DNA of 64,000 bases from Paractinoplanes durhamensis (GTDB taxonomy: Bacteria > Actinomycetota > Actinomycetes > Mycobacteriales > Micromonosporaceae): positions 248,001 through 312,000 of the forward strand of contig NZ_BOML01000019.1 of the NCBI RefSeq assembly GCF_016862175.1. The letters run 5' to 3'. Positions 42,313 through 51,967 of this stretch are shown here, one piece after another (position 1 is the first letter of the stretch; each line of letters starts with the position of its first letter). Position numbers and translations under genes: made by a program. The notes below the pieces were generated by a model. The model did not search any database. It worked only from the letters and a program-made list of their open reading frames with translations, and had not been told where the DNA came from.

Positions 42313-42373
42313 CCGCCTGACCGGACGAACGGAACGGCGCGGCCCAGGGCACTGGGGCCGCGCCGTTCTCCGT
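42313..42373. terminator. Terminator hairpin, copy 2 of the 61-bp repeat
   Basis: It is an exact copy of 41718-41778, placed 595 bp on. The 14-bp stem (42332-42345 with 42355-42368) ends just beyond the stop of the minus-strand DUF397 gene, so it can now serve that gene from the other side. It also carries the CCGCCTGA from the aceB end, which shows the direction of copying. Confidence 0.75.
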
Positions 42374-42583
42374 CTACTGCTGGTCGAAGGCGTCGGCCTT
42401 GACGCCGCCGACGAACGCGGTCCACTCAGCGGCGGTGAAGAACAGTGCCGGGCCGGCCGGGTCCTTGGAGTCGCGCATCGCGGTGCCGCCGCCGGGGAGA
42501 TCGGCGGCCTCTACGCAGTCGCTGTTACCGCCCGACCGGGTCGACTTCCGCCACGTCAGGCCGGCGAGGTCGTGATCACCCAT
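42374..42583 (-). CDS. DUF397 small protein
   Basis: The 69-residue protein has the DUF397 pattern: LTWRKSTRSGGNSDCVEAAD, AMRDSKDPAGPALFFTAAEW, AFVGGVK. In actinomycetes DUF397 genes lie behind XRE/DUF5753 regulators and are thought to act as their partners. Here the partner gene upstream is truncated, though the 8-bp overlap between the two is kept. Confidence 0.9.
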   Translation of the reverse strand: MGDHDLAGLTWRKSTRSGGNSDCVEAADLPGGGTAMRDSKDPAGPALFFTAAEWTAFVGGVKADAFDQQ

Positions 42584-43289
42584 CGCTGCTCATCTCCCTC
42601 ATGACCTTGCTGATCACCGCGTTCGATCCTTCCACAGACAGCGATCGACTGTCGATGTCGCTCCAGACCTGCTCGTAAAGCTCGATTTCCTGAGGTTTGT
42701 CCAGGTAGAGAGCCCCGGTCAGGCCGTCGCTGTAGACGGTCGGCGGCTCGTGGGATCCGTTGTCGCCGCCGCCAGGCGGCGGGAACTCGAGGATCGTGAA
42801 CTTTCCCGAAACGGATGCGCGGTGCGGGCCGGCCGCAAGTGGCAGCACTCGCACGCGGGCCTTTCCCTCCTCGTTGGCCTTCAGCAGGTGCCACAACTGT
42901 TGCTGCATTGCACCCGGGACGTCGATCGAGCCGAGCAGCACGGCCTCCGAAAGGATCACCTCCAGCGCCGGTGGCGCCGGGAAGTGCCGGATGAGCAGTC
43001 CCTGTCGCTCCTGCTTGATCTTCATGCCGGCTTGGACGTCGCCGTCCGTAAAGTGCGGCGTATCGATCCGAATGATCGCCTCCATGTAGGCGGGCGCCTG
43101 CAGCAGGCCGGGAACGACCTGCGGCTCGTATTTGCGGATCCGGGTCGCTGCACCCTCCAAGCCGATGTAGAGCTCCAGCCATTCCGGCATGACGACGTCG
43201 TTGTAGGACTGCCACCAGCCGCGGGCCTTGGTCTCCTTGGCCAGGCTGACCAGAGCGTCGATGACCTCGGGGTCCGCTGCTGCTGCGGC
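42576..43289 (-). pseudogene. 5'-truncated XRE/DUF5753 regulator
   Basis: The frame reads as the DUF5753 part of an XRE regulator from DPEVIDALVSLAKETKARGW (from ~43274) through YNDVVMPEWLELYIGLEGAA, YEPQVVPGLLQAPAYMEAI, QQQLWHLLKANEEG to the end. The N-terminal helix-turn-helix (about 60-70 residues) is missing. Upstream the sequence switches directly to the end of a CHAT gene in another frame. An internal ATG at 43190 could give 204 residues but has no ribosome site. Confidence 0.82.
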
Positions 43290-44628
43290 AGGAGGACAGG
43301 ACGATCAGCGGGAGCGGGTGCTGGCCCGACCGCAGGGCGTTGACCAGGGCATTTGCGTCCACATCGACCGGGTTGCCGTCCTCGTCCTCCAGCTGGACGC
43401 CCGTGGGTGAGCCGTGGGCCGACAGGTGCAGCACGTGGTACTGCTCGGCGCGCAGCGCCTCGGCGATCTGTTTTGTGCCGGCCACCTCGAGGAAGGTCAC
43501 CTGGGCGGTGTCCGACTCGGCCAGCGGGGCCACCGCGTCCAGCACGGCCTGCATCTCGGCCTCCACGGCCAGGGCCGGGCTGGACGTTCGGGACTCGTCG
43601 GGGGAGGCGACCACGGCCAGGATCTTCAGCGGGCCGGGGAGCGGGGCGGTCGCGCCGTGGCCGGAGTCGCGCAGGCGGCGGTGCATCCGGACGCCGGGGA
43701 TCAGCGCGAGCGGGCGGCCGTCGGCGAGGCGGACCAGTTCGTACGGCAAGGAGAGGGTGAGCTCGTCGCCGAGAATGACCACGTCGAGGGTGGAACCGAA
43801 CTGCCAGCCGTCGATGAGTCCGGTCAGGTGCGCTGCCGCGGGCTCGTCGACCAGCATCTGCCACAGCTGGCGGCCCTGGTCGGCCAGCCGGGAGTCGGCG
43901 GCGAGGGGATCGGCGGCGGACAGGCCGTCCCAGACGTGCGCGTAGCCGACCGGGGGCCAACCGGTGCGCTCGGACAACGGGCTGCCCGACAGTGACGCTC
44001 GGCAGGTGACCCCGCTGTCGTCGGCGGTCACGTCCAGGACCAACTCGTGGTGGGCAGTCAACGGGCGCGAAGCCAGCTGCACGCGGTCGCCGACCGGTGG
44101 CTCGGTCTCCCACGGCTGGTCGGTGAGGACCCGGTACAGCTTTTCGACTCCGGCCGGGGTCAGCTCGGGCAGCTCGTAGTGGGTGGTGCTGGTCTGACCC
44201 AGGAACGCCGGGATGTCGTCGGTCGAACGGCCGGGCAGCACGACCGGCAGATACTTTGCCCGGCCCGCCGCCTGGTCCCGGTAGAACTCGTCGCGGATCA
44301 GGGTCGCTTCGAACTGCACTCCGCGGCCCTCGGAAGCCGGCGCCCGCCCCTCGGCCCGCCTGCGGTACTCCGGCGACGCGATCACCAGGACGAACCGGGC
44401 CTCGCGGACCTGCTCCATCATCCACAGCGTCCAGTCCTGCGGGCGCTCGCCGGCGGGCAGGTCGAGCTTGGCGTCCACACCCATCTTGCGCAGCAGGATC
44501 CACAGGTCACGGACCTGGTCCTCGAACCCGGCGCTCTCGTGCGCGAAGGACAGGAGGACACGCACCGGCCCGGCGTCTTCTTGCGGATCCACAAAAACCT
44601 CCAGCCGCCCCGGCCATCGCCCGAACAT
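43275..44628 (-). pseudogene. SEFIR-CHAT protein truncated right after the catalytic Cys
   Basis: From ATG 44628 (GGAG 4 nt upstream) a SEFIR/TIR-like domain is seen (~20-160, VRVLLSFAHESAGFEDQVRD, ARFVLVIASPEYRR, YLPVVLPGRSTDDIPAFLG). A linker follows, then a CHAT caspase-like domain with candidate dyad H405 in HLSAHGSP and C447 in LIVLSSC. Just after this Cys the family-like sequence stops. The frame continues for ~245 more codons, but these are out-of-frame DUF5753 gene sequence. SEFIR-CHAT proteins belong to bacterial immune-type conflict systems. The end of the CHAT fold is lost, so function is doubtful. Confidence 0.78.
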
Positions 44629-44801
44629 TTCACTCCGGCCGATGCACCCACAACCAGCCGAAAGGCTGTCGTCAACACGACAGGTGTCACTTTCGTGTGG
44701 ACCTTGCTGAGGTACGCGGGGTAGCGGCACCCGGACCGGCTGTTCGTGATCGCTGGCGGCTAAGCTCGGCAGCGACTCCGGCGAAGGGAACAGCACCGAT
44801 C

Positions 44802-45428
44802 ATGCAGCAGGGTGGGGCCGTGCGGGTGGATCACGGCGTGGTCGCCGGCACCTTCAGTCTTGACGGGCAGACGTTCGACGTCGACAACAACGTCTGGGTG
44901 GTCGGGGACGACGCCGAGTGTGTGGTGATCGACGCGCCGCACGATGTTGACGCGATCATGGCCGTGGTCGGGGACCGGGCCGTGCGGGCGATCGTCTGCA
45001 CCCACGCCCACGATGACCACGTGCGCGTTGCGCCGGGGCTTCGGGAGCGCACGGGGGCGCCGATCCTGCTGCATCCGGATGACCGGCCGCTCTGGGAGCT
45101 GACCCACGGCACGTCCGTGAGCTGGGACGACGATCTCGCCGACGGGGCCAGGATCGAGGTGGCCGGCACGGCGCTGACCGTTCTGCACACGCCGGGGCAC
45201 GCACCGGGCGCGGTCTGCCTCTACAGCGCCGACCTCGGATGCGTCTTCACCGGTGACACCCTGTTCAACGGCGGGCCCGGCGCGACCGGCCGTTCCTACT
45301 CCGACGCCGGCCTCATCGTCGACTCGATCAGGGCGAAGCTCTTCGAGCTTCCAGGCGAGACCGTGGTGCACACCGGTCACGGCGACGACACCACGATCGC
45401 GGCGGAGCGACGCACCCTCAGCTCGTGA
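44802..45428 (+). CDS. Metallo-beta-lactamase-fold hydrolase
   Basis: The 208-residue protein has the MBL metal motif THAHDDH (around residue 67-73), a second metal site LHTPGHAPGAVCLY, FTGDTLFNGGPG and the end VHTGHGDDTTI. This is the glyoxalase-II-like group. The substrate is unknown. Starts are ATG 44802 or GTG 44820 (GGGTGGGG just upstream); homologues begin near the second. Its 3' end overlaps the convergent DUF4132 gene by 11 bp. Confidence 0.9.
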   Translation: MQQGGAVRVDHGVVAGTFSLDGQTFDVDNNVWVVGDDAECVVIDAPHDVDAIMAVVGDRAVRAIVCTHAHDDHVRVAPGLRERTGAPILLHPDDRPLWELTHGTSVSWDDDLADGARIEVAGTALTVLHTPGHAPGAVCLYSADLGCVFTGDTLFNGGPGATGRSYSDAGLIVDSIRAKLFELPGETVVHTGHGDDTTIAAERRTLSS

Positions 45429-47628
45429 GGCCGCGCAGCTCGACCAGCAGCTCCGACAGGGCGGCCTGATCGGCAACCCCCAGTGGCGTACGCCGTGCCC
45501 GCTGCCAATGGTCCGACCAGGTGTGGTCGATCCAGATCTCGGTGATCTGCTGCTCGTCGACCGTGTTGTAGCCGCCGTTCGTGACGCCCGGGTCCAGCTC
45601 GACGAGCAGGGTGAGCCCGCCGGGCAGCGGGTGGGACAGCTGGGTGTGCAGGTGGCCCGGGTTGTGGAAGCCGTTGCCCGGCCAGCGGTCGCCCTGCATC
45701 CGCACCAGCCGTTCGGTCGGTGCCGGCCCGAACCCGGGCAGGCTGGTGGCGGCCCGCTCCGCCGCGGTCAGCGTCACGACCGGGCGGTGGATCTGCGGGA
45801 ACGGCTGCAGAATCTCGTAGTCGGTGAAGATCTGCGCCCACTCGGCCAGGTCGTCGCCGAGCTCGACCGGGTGCACGATGCCGAGCGGCGTGCCCCCGTC
45901 GACGGTGGCGTGCGCGTCGTCGAGGTCGGCGAAGCTGCCGTCCTCGGCGATCCGCAGCGCCTGCACCAGGCGGTTCTCCGTGTCGTACTCGCCCCAGAGG
46001 AGGCGGCGCGCGATCGGCCCGAGGATCGGGTGCGGCAGCAGCACGTCGGGGAGGTCGCGTCCGGGCCGCAGCCGATGCGCGAGCATCTCCCGCTCGAAGC
46101 GGGCGATCTGCGCGGCCGCGGTCGCCCGTAGATCCTTCTTGAGCTGCAGGAACTCCCGGTAGGCGGCCGGGTTGGTGTCCTTCACGCCGGGCTTCGGCGG
46201 TCGCGCCAGGCGGCGGCCGGCGGCATCCACGGCGTACGGGTCGAGGTGGTCGTCGGTTCCCACGGTGAACTGGCGTGGGCCGTAGTCCAGGGTGATGCCG
46301 GCGTCCAGGCCGTGGGTGATCGCCAGCCGGTCGGCCAGCTGTTCCAGGGTGAGCCCGCGCCCGGCGGCGGCCTGGGTGAGGTAGACGAGGGCCCGGTCGT
46401 TCATCGACCCGCCCACCATGTTCTCCTCGATCGCCAGCAGGTGCCGCAGCGACACGTCACTGGCCACCGTGGCCAGCACCGCGAGTCCGTCGATCGCCCG
46501 CAACCACCGGCTCTTGGCCGGCCACGACCGGACCAGCGGCGCGAGCCGGTCCATCGTGGCGTCGTCCCCGAGATGCGCCTGGGCGAGCACGACCCAGGCC
46601 TGCGCCGCCGGTAGGTCGTCGGTGAGCCATGCGTCGAGCAGCGCCCGCCCGAACTCGGCCAGGCTCACCGGATCGCAGCCCGCCATCAGCTTCTCCGCCT
46701 CCGGATCGGGCGCGGCGACCAGCGGCTGCACGGCCGCCGACGACTCGACGACCAGAGGCAGACCGGAGCCGGCCGGTGCGGGATCGCCGGGCGCCGGCTC
46801 GGGCAGGTCGGCCAGGCGGGTCCGGGTCAGCGCCTCGACCAGCCGGCGGACCTCATCCGGAGGCATTGTCCCACCACCGGCAGCCCGGATCTCCGGCAGC
46901 CGATCGGGGTGCGCCCAAGCCGGTGTCTTCACCGTCCGGGCGGGCACGGTCAGTGCCGGCAGCGGCAACGACATCGCCTGCTCGGCGGCAGGGTCGAGCC
47001 GCGCTTCGAGCACGGCGCGGACGCCCGGACCGTACCTGTCGGCGGTCTGGAATATAATCGGCCCGTGGCCGGTCGCCGCGAGGTGGCGCAGCGCATCCTC
47101 GGCGTTCTGCCGCGGCTTTCCGGGCCAGCCGGCCGCGGCCGGGATCAGCGCCCGCGCTGCCGCCGAAGGGTGCCGGTCGAGCCAGAGCCGGGCCCACTGC
47201 CGGGCCGATCCGAGGTGCCGCAGCCAGCCCGCGACCAGCGCGGCCGGCTCCGGACCGCGGAACGGCAGCACGAGGACCCCGAGCCGGTCGGCGCTCTCCC
47301 CGGCCTCCTGGAGCGCGAGCTTCAACGCATCCAGCTCGAACCGGGCGACCGCGACCCGCCCGAGGTCGATCCGCTGCCGCGCCCGCAGGAGCAGCGGGGT
47401 GGCCAGCAGCGCCCGAGCCGACGCTTCCGGCCCTTTCGCGAACAGCCACGCCACCTGCGCGGAGCTCAGGTCGGAGAGCCGGTCGGCGCCGGTGGCCGCG
47501 GTGACCCAGTCGGCCTCTTCCCGACCATGGTCGAGCGCCGCCGCCCGCGAAGCCCAGAGCTCCCGCTCCCCGTCGGTCCACGCCATGACGGTCGCGTCGT
47601 CACAGACCAGCTCGTTACCCGCCGCCAT
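45418..47628 (-). CDS. DUF4132-domain protein
   Basis: The 736-residue protein has the DUF4132 (MolR/WGR-associated) pattern toward its end: AYREFLQLKKDLRATAAAQI, LPHPILGPIARRLLWGEYD, GIVHPVELGDDLAEWAQIF, YEILQPFPQIHRPV, NGGYNTVDEQQITEIWID. The first half is helical and repeat-like. The function of the family is not established. ATG 47628 has GGAGG 8 nt upstream and overlaps the reductase gene by 14 bp, so the two form an operon. Confidence 0.83.
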   Translation of the reverse strand: MAAGNELVCDDATVMAWTDGERELWASRAAALDHGREEADWVTAATGADRLSDLSSAQVAWLFAKGPEASARALLATPLLLRARQRIDLGRVAVARFELDALKLALQEAGESADRLGVLVLPFRGPEPAALVAGWLRHLGSARQWARLWLDRHPSAAARALIPAAAGWPGKPRQNAEDALRHLAATGHGPIIFQTADRYGPGVRAVLEARLDPAAEQAMSLPLPALTVPARTVKTPAWAHPDRLPEIRAAGGGTMPPDEVRRLVEALTRTRLADLPEPAPGDPAPAGSGLPLVVESSAAVQPLVAAPDPEAEKLMAGCDPVSLAEFGRALLDAWLTDDLPAAQAWVVLAQAHLGDDATMDRLAPLVRSWPAKSRWLRAIDGLAVLATVASDVSLRHLLAIEENMVGGSMNDRALVYLTQAAAGRGLTLEQLADRLAITHGLDAGITLDYGPRQFTVGTDDHLDPYAVDAAGRRLARPPKPGVKDTNPAAYREFLQLKKDLRATAAAQIARFEREMLAHRLRPGRDLPDVLLPHPILGPIARRLLWGEYDTENRLVQALRIAEDGSFADLDDAHATVDGGTPLGIVHPVELGDDLAEWAQIFTDYEILQPFPQIHRPVVTLTAAERAATSLPGFGPAPTERLVRMQGDRWPGNGFHNPGHLHTQLSHPLPGGLTLLVELDPGVTNGGYNTVDEQQITEIWIDHTWSDHWQRARRTPLGVADQAALSELLVELRGLTS

Positions 47629-48253
47629 CGACGTCGCCTCCATGATCACCCGGTCCGGAGACCGTAGCGGAGCGGCGCCGGACCGCGTATCGGTGCATGG
47701 TGACGCCCTCGTCGAAGGTGCCGTGCTCGAGCAGGTCGAGCTGGATCGGCTCGTGGTGGCCGTCGAAGAGTGGGCGGCCGGCGCCGAGGACCACCGGGTG
47801 GGTGAAGAGCAGCAGCTCGTCGAGCAGGCCGGCGTCGAGCAGCAGCGTGGCGACGGTCGCGCCGCCGACCCCGATGTCACCGTCGGTCCGCTCCCGCAGC
47901 TCGGCCAGCCGCTCGACCGCGTCGCCGTCGCCGCCGATGACCTGGGTGTTGTACCCGGCTTCGGTGCGGGTGCGGGACACCAGCACCTTCGGTTTCGACG
48001 TCCAGATCTCGCCGTATTCGCGCATGTAGTCGTCGAGCGACTCGTCGTGGCGCGCGGCCGGCCAGAACGACTCCATCGTCTCGAAGATCACCCGGCCCTG
48101 GACCATCACCGACAGCGCCCGCGCGCGGGCGTTGAAGTCGCGATGCAGCTGCTCGCCGATCCGCATCCAGCTGCCACCGCCCTGCTCACCGGCGGTCTGC
48201 TCGATCTTGAGATCGGTGGAGACGTTCATCCAGTACACGAATCGTCCAGGCAT
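47615..48253 (-). CDS. RibD/dihydrofolate reductase-family protein
   Basis: The 212-residue protein has the RibD C-terminal/DHFR-like fold: MPGRFVYWMNVSTDLKIEQ, VMVQGRVIFETMESFWP, KPKVLVSRTRTEAGYNTQV, GDIGVGGATVATLLLDAGLL, PVVLGAGRPLFDG. These stand-alone reductases are common in actinomycetes and usually act on unknown substrates with NADPH. ATG 48253 starts at the family N-terminus. It lies first in an operon with the DUF4132 gene and is divergent from the mannitol dehydrogenase. Confidence 0.9.
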   Translation of the reverse strand: MPGRFVYWMNVSTDLKIEQTAGEQGGGSWMRIGEQLHRDFNARARALSVMVQGRVIFETMESFWPAARHDESLDDYMREYGEIWTSKPKVLVSRTRTEAGYNTQVIGGDGDAVERLAELRERTDGDIGVGGATVATLLLDAGLLDELLLFTHPVVLGAGRPLFDGHHEPIQLDLLEHGTFDEGVTMHRYAVRRRSATVSGPGDHGGDVDGGG

Positions 48254-48394
48254 GGGTCCGATCGTGCCGGAGGGGTACGACAAAAAAGTGACCGGGAGCG
48301 GGCACAAGATCAGCGGACTCGGTCGCCGGTGACCTAGGGGCCGCGGTGGGATGCTGTCTGTTATCCCCGATCCACCGCCGGGAGGTCGTCGACA

Positions 48395-49873
48395 ATGCTG
48401 CCGCTGCGCAACGCCAATCTGTCGTCCTTGAAAGAGGTCGCCGTCCCTGCCTACGACCGGTCCGCGCTGCGGGCCGGCATCGTGCATTTCGGGGTCGGCG
48501 GATTCCATCGAGCCCATCAGGCGATGTACCTGGATCGCCTGATGAACGACGGCAAGGCCCTCGACTGGGCGATCTGCGGGGTCGGCGTGATGCCGGCCGA
48601 CGAGCGGATGCGGCAGGTGCTGGACGCGCAGGACGGCCTCTACACGCTGGTCGTGAAGGCGCCGGACGGCAACCTGGAGGCCCGGGTGATCGGGTCGATC
48701 GTCGAATATCTCTACGCGCCGGACGACCCGGAAGCCGTGATCGAGAAGATGGCCGACCCGGCGATCCGGATCGTGTCGCTGACGGTCACCGAGGGCGGCT
48801 ACAACTTCCATGCGGTCACCGGCGAGTTCATGGCCGACAACCCGGACGTGCAGCACGACCTCACCGCCGGCAACCAGCCGAAGACCACGTTCGGGCTGAT
48901 CACCGCGGCCATCGAACGGCGCCGCGAGCGCGGCGAAGCGCCCTTCACCATCATGAGCTGCGACAACATCCAGGGAAACGGGGAGGCGGCTCGGCGGAGC
49001 TTTGTTGCGTACGCTCGTCTGCGCGACCCGGCCCTCGCGTCGTACGTGGCCGAGACCGTCCGGTTCCCGAACAGCATGGTGGACCGGATCACCCCGGTCA
49101 CCACCGACGAGGACCGCGACCAGGTGGCCAAGCAGTTCGGCGTCGAGGACGGCTGGCCGGTGGTCTGCGAGCCGTTCACGCAGTGGGCCCTGGAGGACAG
49201 TTTCAGCAACGGCCGGCCGCCGTTCGAGGACGCCGGCGTGCAGGTGGTGCCGGACGTCGAACCGTACGAGCTGATGAAGCTGCGCCTGCTCAACGCCTCC
49301 CACCAGGGTTTGTGTTATTTCGGATGGCTGGCCGGCTACCGGCTGGTGCACGAGGTCGCCCAGGACCGGCTGTTCGCGAAGTTCCTGTTCGGCTACATGG
49401 AGCGCGAGGCCACCCCGACCCTGGAGCCGGTGCCCGGCGTCGACCTGCGCGAGTACCAGCACCAGCTGATCGACCGCTTCTCCAACGCGCAGGTCCGCGA
49501 CACGGTGGCCCGGCTGTGCGCGGAGAGCTCGGACCGGATCCCGAAGTGGCTGCTCCCGGTGATCCGCCGCAACCTGGAGACCGGCGGCGACATCCTGCTG
49601 TCGACCGCGGTGGTGGCGTCGTGGGCCCGCTACGACGAGGGCGTCGACGAGCAGGGCGAGCCGATCGACGTGGTCGACCGCTTGCGCGAGCCGTTGATCG
49701 CCGCGGCCCGGCAGCAACGCGACAATCCGCTGGCTTTCATCGCCAATCGGGAGGTGTTCGGCGACCTCGTCGACAACGAGCGCTTCGTCTCGGCGTACCG
49801 CTCGGTGCTCGCAAGCCTGCACCACAAGGGAGCGAAAGCGACGCTCGAAGATCTAGTGTCGGGTCTTACCTAG
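48395..49873 (+). CDS. Mannitol 2-dehydrogenase-family polyol dehydrogenase
   Basis: The 492-residue protein is a long-chain polyol dehydrogenase, which oxidises mannitol or a related polyol to the ketose with NAD. The Rossmann start IVHFGVGGFHRAHQAMYLD is seen, with SCDNIQGNG and the catalytic-domain motif ELMKLRLLNASHQ (K-x4-N-x2-H type). Length is typical. It seems a single gene; no transporter lies beside it. Confidence 0.94.
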   Translation: MLPLRNANLSSLKEVAVPAYDRSALRAGIVHFGVGGFHRAHQAMYLDRLMNDGKALDWAICGVGVMPADERMRQVLDAQDGLYTLVVKAPDGNLEARVIGSIVEYLYAPDDPEAVIEKMADPAIRIVSLTVTEGGYNFHAVTGEFMADNPDVQHDLTAGNQPKTTFGLITAAIERRRERGEAPFTIMSCDNIQGNGEAARRSFVAYARLRDPALASYVAETVRFPNSMVDRITPVTTDEDRDQVAKQFGVEDGWPVVCEPFTQWALEDSFSNGRPPFEDAGVQVVPDVEPYELMKLRLLNASHQGLCYFGWLAGYRLVHEVAQDRLFAKFLFGYMEREATPTLEPVPGVDLREYQHQLIDRFSNAQVRDTVARLCAESSDRIPKWLLPVIRRNLETGGDILLSTAVVASWARYDEGVDEQGEPIDVVDRLREPLIAAARQQRDNPLAFIANREVFGDLVDNERFVSAYRSVLASLHHKGAKATLEDLVSGLT

Positions 49874-49906
49874 TTTTTGCTTGTGAAGGGGTGACAGCAT
49901 GGGCCG

Positions 49907-51304
49907 GTGACCCTGCCGCTGCGTGTCAATGTCGCGCCGGAGCGGGCGGATGCCTCGCCCGGCGACAACCTCCAGTTCGATGTCACCGTGCGCAATGCCA
50001 GTGACATCGTGGAGCATTACGGCGTCGAGTTGCTCGGGCTGCCCGACGGGGCGACCGTGCGCACCGAGCCCGAGGTCGCCAAGCTGCGGCCGGCCGAGAG
50101 CGGCACCCTGACCGTGCGGGTCGCCCTGCCGGTGCAGCCGCCGGCGCCGGCCGGCACCTACGTGGTCGGCGCGCTGGTCCGGTCGAAGTACCGGCACGAC
50201 GTGTCGCGCTGCGTCGAGTTGCCGATCCAGCTGGCCAGCGTCGAGCAGATCACCCTGCGCACCACCCCCGAGGTGGTGACGGGTGGCCGCAGCGGGCAGT
50301 ACACGTTGGAGATCGCCAACGGCGGTAACGCTCCGGTGCGGCTCTACCTGGCCGCCACCGATCCGGAGCGGCGGGTCAGCGCCGTCTTCCAGCCGGGCTG
50401 GCTCGATCTGCCGCCGGGCACCACGGCCCGGGTGCTGCTGAGCGTGTCGGCGCCGCTGCCGTGGAACAAGGAGAAGCAGCGGCAGCTCACCCTGACCGTC
50501 ACGCCGGATATGCCGGGGGCGACCCCGGTGACCGGCACGGCCACGTTCGTGCAGCAGCCGCGGATCGCGTCGAAGGTCGCGAAGATCGCCGGGATCGCTG
50601 CGGGAGTGGTCGTGCTGGCCGCGGCGATCGCCGTGCCGCTGCTGGTGACCAGGGCCAACGACAACAAGGCGCAGAACGCCGCCGCCACCCAGGCCGCGCC
50701 GACTCCGGCCGCCACGGCCGCGCAGCCGCCGGCTCAGCAGCAGAGCGCGGCCGCGCCGCCGGTGACCTCGGCGGCCGCCCCGCCGGTTCAGGCGTCCGAG
50801 GCCCCGGCCACCACCGCGGCGCCGGCCGCGACCACGGCGCCGCCGAACGGGGGAGGGGCCCGGGAGATCGACCTGACCACGCCGCCGCCGGGGCCGGTGG
50901 CCAGCGACGTCTTCCGCAACGACGGGTTCCTGGTCAGCGCCGACCCGAAGGCGCTCGCGGTGCCGGGCTGCGACACCGCCCAGAGTGCCGCGGTGGTCGA
51001 GGACGCGTCCGGCAAGTTCCTCACGTCGAGCACGGCCGACGATGCGACGAAGTGTCACGAGGTGCCGCTGCTGATCGACTTCCTGCAGGACACCCCGGCC
51101 GGTGCGGTGCAGGTGACGCCGCTGGTGCCGAACTCGCTGACCATGGAGGTCACCTTCCGCGACCTGTCCCGCGGCACGTCGGCGACGCTGACCGTGCCGC
51201 CGGACATCAGCGCCGCGCACGGCGGCGTCGATCAGCTGCTGATCCGGGCGCTGGGCGGCGGCCCGGTCGCGGTCACGAAACTGAAGGTCGCTCCGCTGAC
51301 CTGA
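49907..51304 (+). CDS. Membrane-anchored NEW3-like beta-domain protein
   Basis: The 465-residue protein has two N-terminal beta modules (~1-220, VNVAPERADASPGDNLQFDV, AGTYVVGALVRSKYRHDVS, GQYTLEIANGGNAPVRLYL). One transmembrane segment follows at ~225-247, then an Ala/Pro/Thr-rich linker (~250-315) and a C-terminal domain with two Cys residues (LAVPGCDTAQSAAVVEDASG, ATKCHEVPLLIDFL). The plan is the same as in the gene at 1-921 near the eCIS. No catalytic motif is seen. GTG 49907 is the start. The 3' end overlaps the convergent PAP2 gene by 32 bp. Confidence 0.8.
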   Translation: MTLPLRVNVAPERADASPGDNLQFDVTVRNASDIVEHYGVELLGLPDGATVRTEPEVAKLRPAESGTLTVRVALPVQPPAPAGTYVVGALVRSKYRHDVSRCVELPIQLASVEQITLRTTPEVVTGGRSGQYTLEIANGGNAPVRLYLAATDPERRVSAVFQPGWLDLPPGTTARVLLSVSAPLPWNKEKQRQLTLTVTPDMPGATPVTGTATFVQQPRIASKVAKIAGIAAGVVVLAAAIAVPLLVTRANDNKAQNAAATQAAPTPAATAAQPPAQQQSAAAPPVTSAAAPPVQASEAPATTAAPAATTAPPNGGGAREIDLTTPPPGPVASDVFRNDGFLVSADPKALAVPGCDTAQSAAVVEDASGKFLTSSTADDATKCHEVPLLIDFLQDTPAGAVQVTPLVPNSLTMEVTFRDLSRGTSATLTVPPDISAAHGGVDQLLIRALGGGPVAVTKLKVAPLT

Positions 51305-51956
51305 GAATGGCGTACGACATCAGGGCCACGCACAAGGCGCCGTTGATGAAGGACGCGGACACGTCGGTCGGGTGGTGCATGCCCCGGTAAAGACGGGAGA
51401 GTGCCACCCCGACCGGCATCAGCAGCAGCGCCCAGCACAGCCACTTCTGCCAGGTCTGGTGGACCAGGCCGGCCAGGATGAGGGCGAGTCCGCAGTAGAG
51501 GGCGAACGCCGCCGAGGTGTGCCCGGACGGGAAGCTCGACGTCGGCGGGGAGTTGTCCAGGTGCTTGACCGTCGGGCGCTGCCGGTCGAGGACCAGCGTG
51601 GTGAAGAAGAAGACGAGCGCCTGGGCGGTGACCGCGGCGCACAGGAACAGCGGCTCGTACCAGCTGTGCAGCGTCTTGAGTAGGACGAGCGCGGCGATCG
51701 CGGTGACCCCGATGATCACCGGGGTGCTGCCGATCAGGCTGAAGATCTCGGTGGCCAGGTTCCACGGCGGGGTGCGGTGGGCCGCGAACCAGCGGTTGAC
51801 GCCGTCCTCGACGGTGAACGGCCACACATCCTTGAACACCTTGGTTATCAGCAGGCCGAGCCCGATCATGCCGAGCAGCAGCGCGATCAGCCCCGGCAGG
51901 ATGCGCTTGGCGTAGTAGGCGGCACGATGTCCGACCGCGGCGCGATTCTCCAGCAT
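51273..51956 (-). CDS. PAP2-family membrane phosphatase 1
   Basis: The 227-residue protein has about six membrane segments and the three PAP2 motifs: LDRQRPTVKHL (K/RxxxxxRP type), SFPSGHTSAAFAL and SRLYRGMHHPTDV. It probably dephosphorylates lipid phosphates such as undecaprenyl pyrophosphate. The start is ATG 51956 without a strong ribosome site. It lies 11 bp after a second PAP2 gene on the same strand, a probable tandem pair. Confidence 0.88.
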   Translation of the reverse strand: MLENRAAVGHRAAYYAKRILPGLIALLLGMIGLGLLITKVFKDVWPFTVEDGVNRWFAAHRTPPWNLATEIFSLIGSTPVIIGVTAIAALVLLKTLHSWYEPLFLCAAVTAQALVFFFTTLVLDRQRPTVKHLDNSPPTSSFPSGHTSAAFALYCGLALILAGLVHQTWQKWLCWALLLMPVGVALSRLYRGMHHPTDVSASFINGALCVALMSYAILRSAERPSVS

Positions 51957-51967
51957 GAGTGCCGCAG

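Noticed and set aside
42556..43270. C-terminal ~245 residues of the long CHAT frame
   Set aside because: These codons are the DUF5753 gene read in the wrong frame, so they are not part of a CHAT protein.
49853..51220. Long minus-strand open frame opposite the beta-domain membrane protein
   Set aside because: It is very Arg/Gly/His-rich without motifs, while the plus strand gives clear beta modules and a membrane segment.
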